A stretch of 60,000 nt of DNA from Branchiostoma floridae (lineage: Eukaryota; Chordata; Leptocardii; Amphioxiformes; Branchiostomatidae). The notes under the pieces were generated by a model, which saw only the letters and a list, made by a program, of their open reading frames with translations, was not told the origin of the DNA and did no database searches. The translations under genes were made by a program, and so were the position numbers. Below are positions 48,801 through 60,000 of the stretch, piece by piece. Numbering within the stretch: the stretch's first letter is position 1; the number at the start of each line of letters is the position of its first letter. The stretch covers positions 18,179,831 through 18,239,830 of the forward strand of contig NC_049980.1 in assembly GCF_000003815.2 (NCBI RefSeq), written 5' to 3'.

Positions 48801-50900
48801 GGGGAATTGATGCAGTCAGGATAATGATAGACCTATTGGCTGGGCGGGCAGACCCAAGCTGGCACGATCGAACCGGCGATCAATGGGAAAGTGCTGAATG
48901 ATAACCCCGGAAATGCCATGCACAGCAATTGCAGAGTTCCTCTCTGGCCTTTCCCCAGGCCGTCCTTGCTTGACTTACACTCTCTTGCCCTTCCAGTCTG
49001 CAGGAAATGGAAATTGCAGCCATCTAATGGTCGGCCCACAGAATGATGAAGTAAGATGACGTGTGCGGAAGTCATCACGCGTGGTTGAAGTACTGGGGGA
49101 GAGGCCAGGAGATTGCAGTTGAACCCAAACGGCACATTCTGATAATGGTCATCACCCTCATCTCATTTTTGGCCCACCATGATGGATGACTATAGATTTA
49201 TGGCTCACTCCAGCAGCCGCGGATGAGCTGCTCCCTGTGAATAAATTACTACCCTTGGCAATAGTGGTCAGAATTGCACATACATCTTTTCAAAGAAGCC
49301 CGTCTCTGAGTCCATTACTGGGCATGATTGCCATATTTCTCTATTACCTCTTGAAGGGAATCAGAAACCATGTTGCCGGGTGTCTTTAGATAGCTTCTAC
49401 GCTTGGTGCAATTCCAATAACCACATCCTGCCACTTAAATCGCCTTCTTGGAACCAATATTCCTTCACCATCCTGGCGCCACCCTCTCGCAAAAAAACTG
49501 TGGATCGATAAGTTGTGGAGAAAGTGATATACCTGTATTTGATTGCCCCACGTACGGTCCCCGTACGCTCATTGGGCTTTTATGGGTCATGGTGAGATTT
49601 CCCATGGAGCGTTGCCGCTCTTCGATTTCTTGGGTGAGAAATTTTATCCGTGTTCAGTCATTCAATGCACATCATGGTCATAGCTGTAATGGGTCACACG
49701 TGGATCCATAATAGCCATCCATCACCAGGTAGAGTGGAAATATGGCGTTTCAGAGCGCAGCGGGTCGTGGAGATTGCAGATGTCAACTACTTTTACTGTG
49801 GAATTTATGTCAAAATTATAGAAAGTTTATGACAGGACAGTCAATGCCCGAGCTAAAAGCAACCTATTTGTGGTTGTAAAGTACGTCTGCTGACGGACGA
49901 GGGATTAGAAGGAGCAACTTTGATTTCTCTAGTCAGGAAAGTTAGGGCTGCTGCTTTAATGGTTAGTGCATCAAGAGAAAACGACTGCTAATGTTGCTTT
50001 TCTGCCCTATCTGGACACCATTTTACTAATCTCTTCACAGATGTCTGCTGACGATAGCAGGTTAGGAGATAGAGGCCTTTACTAGTTGATGGGTTTCTTT
50101 GATACACTTTGGAGTCATAAATCTTGGCTGGCCACTTTCCATAACAGGTTGCAATGCTTTTCTCAATTGCAATCGACCCCCTTCATGCTTCTGGCAGGCT
50201 GTCAGACAAACAAGAAAAATGCAATGAAATGGCCAATGATCACTCTCTAGAATATGTTTGGGAAAAAAAGGAATGTAGAAATTAAATTACAAAACTAGTC
50301 TTACCCCGGGATACAGAAAGAAGTTTCAAGATTAAAAACCAGTCCCCAGTTAAAAGATATTTATGGTGGATATCAATGTTATCAATGTAAGTTCCTTTTA
50401 TCTCCAACATTGATTCCAACAAACAACTCAGCTGGGAGTGGAACCATCTTGGAACTAAACAAATGTGCAAGAGTATTGTGGAGTACCCTGGACTCTTGTA
50501 GGGATTGTAGACATCTGTTTCCAGCCTGAAATTGTCTGGGTTGGCAAGGTTCCTGGAAGGACTGATCAATTGTGATTGGATGGATGATGGAAACTGGGGA
50601 GGAGAAAGGTGGCAAGTGATGAAGAGAGCTGGAAATGGGATGGGGAGAGTAAAAGACCTTAAATCACTTCCATTGCCAAGTTGGATAGGCAGGTGGGTAA
50701 ATTGAGGGGGTTAGCATGATGGTTGGTTTTGGGTCATTGGCCGCTTATTTTATTTTTTTTACGCACTTATGGGAGATAGAAAAGTTGCCCATATAAAACA
50801 ATATGCTGCAAGTGAAATGTACCTACTGGTAAGTAATTGGTCCGGAACATTTGTGACTTCGATCACATAGTGTCATGTTTGAAACAATGGAATAACGTGA
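42854..50900. other. gene-poor interval, central part
   Basis: No exon or RNA gene recognised. High-complexity blocks with many CpG and homeodomain-type ATTA/TAATTA words occur at 45.74-46.43 and 48.5-49.86 kb. The remainder is AT-rich with short chance open frames. Confidence 0.55.
49551..49567. repeat. 17-bp palindrome, 7-bp arms
   Basis: CGTACGG, spacer TCC, CCGTACG. It is a CpG-rich inverted repeat in an AT-rich interval and could be a dimeric factor-binding site. Confidence 0.75.
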
Positions 50901-51016
50901 TAGCCTGGTATCTAGCCATATTATAGCTCCTGAGTCTCTTCTGTTCTCTCCTCAAATACAAGGACAGAAGATTAAAATTGAGACTCAGGAGCTATATATG
51001 GCTGGATGCCAGGCTA
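50901..51016. mobile_element. 116-bp hairpin MITE
   Basis: Inverted repeats of about 38 bp with only about three differences start TAGCCTGG and meet across a short loop. A second inner pairing (CTTCTGTTCT with GGACAGAAG) extends the stem. The ends contain TA on both sides, compatible with a TA target duplication, but no longer duplication is visible. It is the size and shape of a MITE. A transcript across it would form a near-perfect long hairpin. Confidence 0.75.
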
Positions 51017-54000
51017 ATAATTTGAAGAACTGGGGCTGGGCTGGAGAAATTCTCTCTTTTAATCTCAAAAATATACCATATTACCAGACCTACATTTCAT
51101 TACCCGGAGAAAAGTCAGATTTTTATTCAAAATGAAGGATTCATGTAAATTATCAAGATTATCCAAACATTTTTAGGTAATATTGAGAGTTTGAATAATG
51201 AACTGTAGCAAAAAATATTGTAGTGATGGTCATTGCAGTTCAGATAAGTTGAGAAGTAGATGATAAACAATTGGTAAAAAAAACTCATATAAGAATTCTA
51301 CCACTGCAACTGGCCCGAAGTCTTTCTTGTGGTTTATTGATAAGACTTCAATCTATGTCCACATTCATTGCCACGGGGAAGATAACGCTGACTGATCTGC
51401 ACAAACTGTAACCCTTGTTTCTGGATCATTCAATATGGTGGGGTGAGATATGGAGAAATCTCCATAAAGGTGGCTACTACAGGCCATATGTACACCTGAC
51501 ACCAACCCGCATACTGACAAGATTAGAAGCATGCTGTCAAGTTTGAAAATCAGTGTCTGCTACATGTGACAGAGAGAAATTGCTGAGACAGGCAAATGCC
51601 AGCGGGGTTGATGACTAGTGCTCGGAGGAGCTGGAGTGGAAAGTTGGAGCTGTGCAGATCTGCCTCCAGGTCACTGATCCACCCAAAATTACAGCATTAG
51701 TGCACTTGCATATCATATTGATCGTACCCGGTCATCTTTGCTTACATTATTGATAGAGTTCCTGGGCGGATCATAATTTTGGCCATTTCCAACATTGAAG
51801 GATGTGCTGCTGGGGGCCAGGAGTCAGAGGTGCCGCTCTTGTGACATGCATTGATGAAGGCATGATGCATGGACCAGACAGATTTCACATCAGCAATAAT
51901 TTCTGTGCCCACATCAGAAGGCAAAGTTTTGATGGAACACTTCAGCTTATTCCTGTCTGATGTGATTTGTTATCAGACACTGCACCCTCTGCTGTGGAAA
52001 CTTGTTATTCACATGTCTTCCAAATGTTTCAAAACAGTTGTTGGCATAGTTTTTAATGTAATGCCCATTTCTATCATTGATGGAATGTATAACTTTGCTT
52101 CAGTATGAGATTTGTAATTTGAAATTCATCATCCTTCCCAACAAGGACGAAAGGTCTTCATAATCGCTGCCATTTTGCCCTTCCCTGTCAAGAAGAAAAT
52201 TGAAAAACAAATTTTTGTGATTGTATGCTGATAATAGAGGGCAAAAGTACAATATATTTGGCAATTGTTCCTAACAAATTATTTTTATATTCCAAAGAGG
52301 ATTATATTTAACCAAGGCCATACAATTTCTTACAGTACATGCAGCTTAATTATTGTTATGGATGACATGGGTATGATGTTAATGGTGTATGACTACCATT
52401 GAAAAAAAATTCAACATTTTCATTTAAATTAAAGTTATGTGAAGAAGCAGTTGTGGAACATAATATATGTATATATATGTGCCTCAGTTGAACAAATAAG
52501 GCACCTGCCAGTGATGAAAAGGAACTTGGTGCTTCAGTGCCTGTGAAGAAATCCGGGTCCATCTGTGGCGCAAGAAAGCATATTGATTGAAGCCATCACT
52601 GTGTCCACAGTTACACCTCTGTGCTTTGACCGTAATTACTCCATCTTTTCAGTGATGCACACAGGAGTCTACTCTATCCTCCAACACCTCCAGGGTGGGG
52701 ATACTCAAGGAGAAGTAATGATTCTGTGTACATTAATCCTAGCACTATTGATCAATCCCGGTGAGCAACAGCCACTAAATCCGTTAATGTATTAGTCTGT
52801 AAGCTGGGGGCCTAATCTTATCATCCTTTCATTGGAAATCCTTCTAGCGAGAAGATTGATGGCGGAAGTTTCTGCTGCACTGCACGCCAGTGAGTAGCTC
52901 CCTGTTTAACGAGCGTGCTCTCTGACATGCAAGTGCAGGAGTTCATGGCTAAAAGCCTTGGCAGCGTGATGTAAGGGCGATATGAGATGCCCCGTGATGA
53001 GAATGTCGTTACCAGCAGTAACCTTTACCGATTGGCTGCTGCAGGGATGAGCCATTGGCGTGGAACGTGCAGGATTAAAGTACATGCTAGTATCGACCGA
53101 TCCCTCGCAGCTTCTTTCAGAAGTCGAAAAGGTTGCAGACGTCATTAACTCTTGCTTCATCGATCACAAGACCAACTCAAAAGGATTCACTCCAGCAAAT
53201 TATTACCGGTCGCCAAAATAACAACTCGAACAGGAATTGAGAGGCCATTAACACATATCGAGACGGATAAATGGTTGTTATCTTGTTATGCTATATCAAG
53301 CCACTAATCCCAAGTCTCCTCAAGATGCTTGGAAGCGTTCTTAGTGGGAGTAAAGAGTACTTTGGATTCCTGACTGGACTAAAGAAGCAGCCCTTAGACT
53401 GTCCTAATTCCAATTCTTGCTCAGCTTGACTGCTTCTATGCAAAATGTCAAAACTCTCAGTGAACTGAAAATTTTCTGGAAATGCCACCTTCGGGTCCTC
53501 CATGTTTTTATTTTATTTTGAGATAAACCAGCAGCAATGTGTGCTTTTCTTGGTGTTAGCCAGTTAGCCAAGCATGAACTCATCACATAACCATTTTTCA
53601 CCTCCTTTGGCAAGCTCAGCAGTTCCTGTCCCCAGTGCAGGTGATTTATATTAATAATGGGTTTTGTGCAGATAATGACATATTATGTATGAAGATCAGA
53701 GTCATCGTATTAGGTGCAGAATGCATTTGGGGCTTTGTGGGGCGCTAGGGAGATAAATGTACATTTATTCCAGGGCATATGGGGCCTTGGGGGATACAGA
53801 ACCCATTGGATTATTTCTCCTGTGTACATACAATCTTCATCATGCATTTTGCTGTTGGTGGCTATTACCAATATTACCCGGGACTAACCACACGATTGCA
53901 ATCAATAGTAATTAGCCCGGGAGGATAACAGTTGGAAGTCAGTGTGTTTCTCCAAATCTAAATGTGGAATCAGGGAAAATCGTGATGGAGAAAAATTAAG

Positions 54001-55390
54001 TTTGTATGTTTTCTCCTTGCATTGAATAAAGGTTATTGAAGGGTATCTTTCAAGCATGTAATATATTCTACACAATATTACTGTGTGGAAAAACACAGAG
54101 CTTGCCACACTGCCATGGTAAGTATAGATGTCAACCCAAAACAAGTGATGGATCATGCTGTGTACTGTAAGCCTTTTTGTGTTTATAGTGCTGCATCATA
54201 ATGCAGGCAGGATCAACATGAGAACCAGACTAAGTTATGTGATATGTTTTCCCCGAGTATTGAGTCTTGCCAAAGAGATTTTCTGTATGCCACCAGTACA
54301 GTCTACCAGTCTGGTGAAAGGAGGAGTCATAAAGGCACCCTGGATTGGAGGAAGGAAAAGATTCCAATCATTGGTACAATATCATGATAAATAAGAAATT
54401 GGATTGTCCTTATTGGATAGAATGTACTAAAAAATTTTTGATACAAATTGCTAAGAAACATTATGAAGTAGAAAATCGTTGTCGAAATTGCCATCAGGAT
54501 AAATGTTGTGTATGAATAATTCAGGTGAACTATCCAGAAGAAATGAAATTAGATATTGATTACTGTGTTCAAACATTTATATTCTCTTTGTAAGCCGACA
54601 CAGTCCGATTGCGCCGCCCATTAAGCCGTCTAAGTTGTGAACTCAAGCGTGCTTATCAGTTTTTCCAGCAAAGCAATTGAAAGTGACATTGAAAGCATTC
54701 CTCTGGTTTTGAACTGCACGAAATCAGGACGTTTACTTCGCCCACAGTACAGATCCCGTTCCGGGACGGTCCGTCTTTTGTGTGCACCCGTCGGTAATGT
54801 AAACATCTGCCATTGGCACGAAGTCCCTGCCCCACGTGGTATGGGTAATTATTTTAATTGTATTGGACCAAGTAAACCAATGACTAATGAGGATTGCCGA
54901 TCCACAGGGTAAACTGTGTCCCTGGGTGAAAATGTAAACACAGTTGCGGCCAATCAATGGGCTGCATTAACTCCGGACAGGCGGGAACCGGTATTTTCGC
55001 AACTCATTATTGTGATTACCATGCAATTTGGGTTTCCAGAAGCAGAACTAATGAGATGCAAAATACTGTTTATTCGCAACAGCGTGTCAATTAGCTCTGT
55101 CCTTTTGATTGCGATAATCAAGCTCAGCGCCCCAGTACTAATGTGTTTTTTCTTCTTCAACATACATTAGAAAACATATGATAAACAGGACTAGCTGAAT
55201 CTTCTTGCCAATGTGTATGAAATTGGCATGTTTCACATTAACCTCGAGCCGCCTAGAGAAATTCACCATCTTGAATGAGTCTGGCACAGATGCAAGAGGT
55301 AACCGCTTTCTTCATCACAAGCCTCTGCTCAGGACATTTGCCGGCTTTTCATTTAGAAAAACATCTTTCTGAAATTTTGTGGCAACAAAC
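51017..55390. other. gene-poor interval upstream of TLE
   Basis: No exon recognised. 52.84-53.27 and 54.58-55.13 kb are complex and CpG-retaining, and are candidate distal regulatory elements of the TLE gene. A short TA-rich stretch with ATATATGTATATATATG lies near 52,465. Confidence 0.55.
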
Positions 55391-56095
55391 AGGACGATTG
55401 GCTGAAAGCCAGTAATAACAGATTGCTGCGTATCTGCATGACATTCAGAAGTAATTACGCGGCGCAGCGCTGTGGGGGTGGGCGTTACCCCGAAGCCTAT
55501 GTCAACAGCGCTGTACCACCGCGCTTTGATTGACATCTCAGTGTGGTCGGGGAACGGTGGCAGATTCTGTTCGTTGATTGGCTAGCTTGGTCAGGGAAGT
55601 GGTAATACCACGTGGGTTTGGAATTTCACAAGTACTGATTGGTTAACTGTGATTGGAATCTTTGATGGAGCCAATCATTGGCGGTCTTGAAAGGCAGAGT
55701 ATTTGCCCCCTATTGTAGCTCGGCGTTACCGCGTGTGGAAAGTGTTCTGTGTGTGGCATTTGCACATCGCGAAGCGAGACCGTGCACCAAATTATCATTT
55801 CTGCGGCATTCTTGCTCCCGCCCGGAACCCGATTTCTTGCCGGTTTATGGGCGATCGTGCCCCCTGTCAGAGGTTTTGAGCTGCCGGCACCGAAGGATCG
55901 CTGTTGGAGTGGGGAATCGGACTGTGAAACGAGCTAGCGGCGGAGTTCTTGTGTCCGGATCCGCACTTTGGCGCCGGGCGCCATTGGCTGAGTTGTACCG
56001 TGCGCGCTTGGCTGAAAGTCGGCCGCTTTCAGACGGATTTATCCCCGTTGTCCACCGTGTTCAGCGAATCAGATTCCGACTGCGAACCAGGCGAG
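55391..56095 (+). promoter_or_regulatory. TLE promoter region and 5' UTR: CpG-rich with CCAAT cluster
   Basis: The base composition changes sharply to CpG-rich from about 55.43 to 56.45 kb. CCAAT boxes, mostly as ATTGG, occur at 55,396, 55,576, 55,637, 55,651, 55,671/55,677 and 55,983. This is an NF-Y-type cluster typical of TATA-less CpG promoters. A CACGTGGG E-box-like site lies near 55,611 and a TGTGGT Runx-type core near 55,543. The transcription start is not resolved; it probably lies between 55.68 kb and the ATG. Confidence 0.65.
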
Positions 56096-56119
56096 ATGTA
56101 TCCTCAAAACAGACATCCC
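56096..56119 (+). CDS. TLE: TLE exon 1, coding part
   Basis: Eight codons, MYPQNRHP, ending at donor GTAAGT in phase 0. Human TLE proteins start MYPQ/MFPQ..RHP, which fixes the start codon. Confidence 0.95.
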
Positions 56120-58063
56120 GTAAGTTGTCGAAAAGAAACCAGGAGCCTTTGGTTTGGGCAATGTTCTATAGAGAAGTCTTCGGCAGTCAGATCCACGAAG
56201 TTAGTCGCTGGATGCGTTGGCACGCTTTTATTTCCGTTCTCCTCTGTTTTCCTGTCCGCTAATTTGCGGCTTGTTCTCCCTACAGGCTCCTCCCCACCAG
56301 CCGGGACAGCCCTTCAAGTTCACTATCCCAGAGTCCTGCGACCGGATCAAAGAAGAATTCAGCTTCCTGCAGGCGCAATATCACAGGTAGGCCACGCCGG
56401 CAGCGGTCCGCTGAGCACAGGCGACGTAAATACTCCACCCGCCCGTTGGCTGGGTTAGTGTGGCTTGCGACCGTGATTTCTATTATCCAACCCTGTTTGT
56501 TAGAGTGGAATTCTAGTTGAAATGTACACCGTTGCTTTATAAAGAACATCCATGTCTAAGTACTGTACATTTCTTTGACTCGATTACGTACCTATGAGTA
56601 TGAGATCATCAAATAGACGAGTACGTCGTAAGGGGTCACGAATATTCTTTGTTCTGCACATTTTATTATTGTCATTGTGGTACTTGACATATAATGTAGC
56701 ATTTCGCCGGAGAAACACCAGCAAAATGTAACTATTTTAGTCAGAGTTGATCGGGTCTCGAGCTAACAAGACAACACCATATGAAAACTATCGCTTGTTT
56801 GGGGGATGGAAACAAAGCCAGCCAGCCATTTTATATGCAAATAAACCGCTTGGGGTTGTTGATCTGCCTAGCAAATAAAGATCATTGAATGGTCCAGTAC
56901 ACATAGACCCAAGAACCTTTTGCACACCTTTGTTTATTAAACTCTAGCAAATTTTGAACATATCCACATGGCGCAGTGTGAATTCTAGGGAATCAATGGA
57001 CTTAAACTGTGGTAACCTTCGTTATTGTCATGGTTGGTTTGGCAGGTTTCCTTGCTTTTTTTGTGTGCAAGGCCTTTCCTCCTCGTTCCCGACTTCTCAT
57101 CTAACAGCAACATCATCCTTTTTATCCCACAGCCTGAAGATGGAGTATGAAAAGCTGGCAGCAGAGAAGACAGAACTTCAGCGCCATTATGTCATGGTGA
57201 ATAGCTTCCTCTCATCTGTTACTTGGGGCTTCCTGGGGTGGGATGACAGGGTTAGAATGGGTGGTTGGTTTCCCAGCGCAAAAGGTCATCCGCTGCTGCT
57301 TAGATGGTCATCACTCAGCTCCATAGAGCAAGCAAAATTGGACGCATGATGTTTTCGGCCATGTCCCAGCGCTGTCGTATAACTGTTAGATGCAGTGCAA
57401 ACACTTTTGCTGCTCATCTCATTTTAAGATGGAGATATTTAGCAACTAGACCTGGGTAGTGGGTGGATATGTATGCATGGCATGTCAGGTGGCGGCTAGC
57501 CCTGAATGCAGGATTATTTTGCCCAACAGAGGAGACTCATTAGTATAGGCCTAAGCTGTCCAGGTAAAGCTCAGCCACACACCCATTGAATTAATGGAAC
57601 TGAGACAGCAGTGCACTTTGCTACCTTGACAGGGACACATGTTAGTGCATGTAATTGTTAAAGGGCTAATGTTGTATTGTTACCTTAGCATTGCAGTCAG
57701 GCATTTCTGTTCTAAGAAGTAAGATCAAGCTGAAACATGTTCTCACACTGCAAGTTGATTTTTCTGATGTCAACAACATGTTGAGGAAATCACACAATGT
57801 TCCAGACAGCCTGATTTGCATGTGTCTCCCTTGGAAGGAGTTAGCATCTGACATTTCGATTCTCTCAGCACCTCCTGTCTAATGAATACCATTCCTGGTG
57901 TGTTCCTGTGAGGCCAGCCCTTGATTAACTTATGCTGGCTGTACCATACCATGGGTGATAAAAATTCATGATGTTCTGCTTTAAAGTAACAAGATCATTT
58001 TTTCCAATCTTCCTGCAGTATTACGAGATGTCATATGGACTGAATGTGGAGATGCACAAGCAG
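56096..58063 (+). CDS. TLE: Groucho/TLE transcriptional co-repressor, first four exons (partial)
   Basis: A Groucho/TLE protein: a nuclear co-repressor that does not bind DNA itself but is recruited by Hes, Runx, TCF/LEF, Pax and homeodomain factors. Exons 56,096-56,119, 56,286-56,386, 57,133-57,196 and 58,019-58,063 join in frame to 78 residues. The start MYPQNRHP is followed by [45 protein letters not shown] and [15 protein letters not shown]. This is the beginning of the Q domain, a coiled coil used for tetramerisation, and it is almost identical to human TLE1-4. The ATG has a purine at -3. The rest of the Q domain, the GP, CcN and SP regions and the WD40 propeller lie beyond the window. 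Which vertebrate paralogue it matches has little meaning if, as I expect, this is the single invertebrate gene. Confidence 0.97.
56120..56285 (+). other. TLE intron 1, 166 nt
   Basis: GTAAGT to CTCCCTACAG; short and still inside the CpG-rich block. Confidence 0.93.
56286..56386 (+). CDS. TLE: TLE exon 2
   Basis: 101 nt encoding [20 protein letters not shown] and then [13 protein letters not shown]. It begins the Q domain. The serine codon after QYH is split with exon 3 (AG/C). Donor GTAGGC. Confidence 0.96.
56387..57132 (+). other. TLE intron 2, 746 nt
   Basis: GTAGGC to TTATCCCACAG. No exon or repeat recognised inside it. Confidence 0.93.
57133..57196 (+). CDS. TLE: TLE exon 3
   Basis: 64 nt completing Ser and encoding [20 protein letters not shown] plus Met; heptad-like leucines of the Q-domain coiled coil. 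The donor is GTGAAT, a weak match. Confidence 0.96.
57197..58018 (+). other. TLE intron 3, 822 nt
   Basis: GTGAAT to CTTCCTGCAG. No feature recognised inside it. Confidence 0.92.
58019..58063 (+). CDS. TLE: TLE exon 4
   Basis: 45 nt, phase 0 at both ends, encoding [15 protein letters not shown], identical but for one residue (V for I) to human TLE as I recall it. Donor GTGAGT. Confidence 0.97.
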
Positions 58064-60000
58064 GTGAGTTGTCCAGTATTTCTCTTTCACAATTATCAGT
58101 AACTCTGTAGAGACTAATGCATCTGCCTTTTAGTCCCTCTGGTCAAAGGTCAAGGAAACAGACTTCTTAATTCTTTCTGGCATAAACCTCCCCACAGGTA
58201 GTGTCCCTGTGGGTTAGAAATGCAACTGAATTATTTATTTCTGGGGTATGACTGGGTCCCCATAGGATGGTTATGCCTAATAGCATCTATTATGTATACA
58301 CACTTCCATTTTTCTATGGTAATGAGCAGTCGGGATGCCACAGTGGGATGTGTAATAGCAGTGATGGGGGATTGAATGCAAAGGTAGTAATTAGGTACTG
58401 CTGTGGCATATTTTCTGTCTACTTGAGCAGTTGGCAACTTTGTCTTCTTATCCCCCTGGGTGATCATAAAGGTAGCCATGTGCATCGAATATTCATAATT
58501 CATATCATCTTACTCTGAATGAGCTTTGTGTGTGTGAGCATATAATTTTAGCCCCAGGGGCCTGATTTTGGTGTTTATTTCCCATTTCAGGAACATGGTT
58601 CATTTTATAAAGCCTTGTTGTGTTGTCATGCTACCTCAAAGACGCTGATAAGCACGGCTTAATCTGGCATGCATTAGTGATTCCTGCTATGTCCTCAGGC
58701 TAGATATGTTTGTAATTTCTGAACTTTTTAGCATCCCCTTCCTGGGAAATGTTTGACAGCCTGAAGTAATTATATTGCACCCCAAATGATGAAAACCTCA
58801 GGGTGCTCCATATCAGACCCCATCAGGGGTCACCGCCTGCCTTCAAAGGTCCAGTGCCAAATTGCCAGTTTGTCTGGAGGACTAATGCATAACACGTTTC
58901 TGTGGCTGATGGCTGAAAATGTTCCAAATAAGGTACATTTCCCTCTTACCATCTGTCATTTCCCTTTCTGGGACTTGCAGATAAACAGACCTAGGAAAAA
59001 AGGCCTCTTCCGACCTTTCCTTTAGGCACTGATGTGAGGATGTTGCCCTGTGCTGTTAGGAAAGGTCACTGCTTTTACTTTGAGTTTCCTGACCCGATCA
59101 GAAGCAGGCTATGAGAAGCAGTCCATGCTATGTTCAGTCTTGTGAAAATGGGATGCTTACTGGCTAGAATACACATACACTCAGCCTCAGGGGTGTGTTT
59201 CTAGTTTCCAGTTGCCTAGGGAGGTGATGTATCTTCATTTCAACCCTTTGTCTGGATTTCCCTGGTCCATTTACCTAGCTGTATTTGTGTTGTTCTGCTC
59301 AAGCTACACTGAAACCAGTACATGTCACCAGTTGGCAGCTTTTTAGTAGCAGTAGTGCTAGGAAATCTTTTATTCTGTTGGGAGAGGTGGGCTATTATTA
59401 CCACCATATGCGAGGTTCACCACTGGGTGGGGGTCTATTGTTAAGACTTAAATTTATGATAAAGAATTCCTCTATTCCTAGATCAGTAGCCTGGTGTCTG
59501 CTATTTGACAGTTGCCAAAGAGTTGTAATCTATGGTAGTTGCAAGCAGGATGTTTTGTATAAAATAGTATATACAACTGAAATTAGGAGCTTCCTTGACT
59601 TAGTGTCAGGTAGCAAATGTTTTCACTGATTATAGCAATGGTGCATTTATGGACCAGCCCCTTCTTTTCTACCTCCTATTGTGGCCAAATCTCCTGTCAG
59701 ACCTTTACAAGGATGTTTGTTCAGTAAATATTATTCCTGTGCCTCCAAGGAGTCTTGGGTTTGTGTACTCAGTAAGAGCTAACTGTTCTGTATGTCTGTC
59801 TTCCTCTCTGTCCCACTGATGGCAGTGTTTGCATGGCTCAGACACCCTTGGTATTCTACATGTTCCTTAGCAAGGCAAGGATGGCCTTGCTCCATCAACA
59901 GTTTGCCAAACCATCAACTACTTGGGTTAGCATTTGACTGCCAAAAGTATCGTTTAGTTGAGAAGTGTTTAGAAAGCCTCTGCTCAACAAAAGCGCCAAT
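58064..60000 (+). other. TLE intron 4, extends past the window
   Basis: Starts GTGAGT. The next expected exon (starting near EIAKRLN in the family) was not found before the window ends, so this intron is longer than 1.9 kb. No repeats or other genes recognised. Confidence 0.8.

Noticed and set aside
55949-56095. In-frame upstream extension of TLE
   Set aside because: The frame is open upstream of the ATG, but the apparent start is TTG, not ATG. The family N-terminus begins at MYPQ, so 56,096 is kept.
55678-56262. 194-codon plus-strand open frame over the TLE promoter
   Set aside because: It is in a different frame from the TLE start and begins at a TTG. Long chance frames are expected in CpG-rich DNA because stop codons are AT-rich.
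1-60000. CRISPR arrays, bacterial operons, Shine-Dalgarno sites, prophage or plasmid origins
   Set aside because: The spliced animal genes and animal mobile elements make these inapplicable, and no regularly spaced short repeats are present.

Overview
This is animal DNA with intron-split genes, canonical GT/AG splice sites, AT-rich non-coding sequence and several families of short mobile elements. The best fit is an amphioxus (Branchiostoma). I base this on a tRNA-derived SINE at about 23.26-23.53 kb and an octamer-rich repeat beside it that resemble interspersed repeats I associate with Branchiostoma, and on deuterostome-like protein matches. The species assignment is from memory and inference.

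Two protein-coding genes can be recognised, both on the + strand and both incomplete. From 19,409 to 26,521 lie the last five coding exons of SMG5, a nonsense-mediated mRNA decay factor. They encode the segment before the PIN domain and the whole catalytically degenerate C-terminal PIN domain, ending in a stop codon. Two candidate poly(A) signals follow, at about 27.10 and 27.80 kb. From 56,096 the first four coding exons of a Groucho/TLE co-repressor begin; they encode the start of the N-terminal Q (tetramerisation) domain, and the gene runs off the right edge. Its promoter region is a CpG-rich block with at least six CCAAT/ATTGG motifs.

Layout. 1-19.4 kb has no exon I can recognise and holds mobile elements: a 5S rRNA-derived SINE at 3.7-3.9 kb, a tRNA-Val-like sequence at 8.13-8.20 kb, a 156-bp Mutator-like MITE with a 9-bp target duplication at 7.96-8.12 kb, and a 0.93-kb TA-flanked terminal-inverted-repeat element at 16.0-16.9 kb. 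19.4-27.8 kb is the SMG5 3' half. 27.8-55.4 kb is a gene-poor interval of about 28 kb. It contains a hairpin MITE (50.9 kb), a 668-bp segment bracketed by a 21-bp direct repeat (42.1-42.9 kb), and several blocks that retain CpG and look like conserved regulatory DNA. 55.4-60 kb is the TLE promoter and 5' exons.

Interpretation. The arrangement of a developmental co-repressor gene preceded by a gene desert and then a housekeeping RNA-decay gene with large, complex introns fits a genomic regulatory block, with SMG5 as bystander and TLE as target. This is a hypothesis that needs cross-species alignment. I found no clear evidence of a wholly new system. The most unusual items are the regulatory-block candidates, the in-frame stop-free last SMG5 intron, the Mutator-like MITE, and an isolated reverse-transcriptase-like motif at 11.1 kb.
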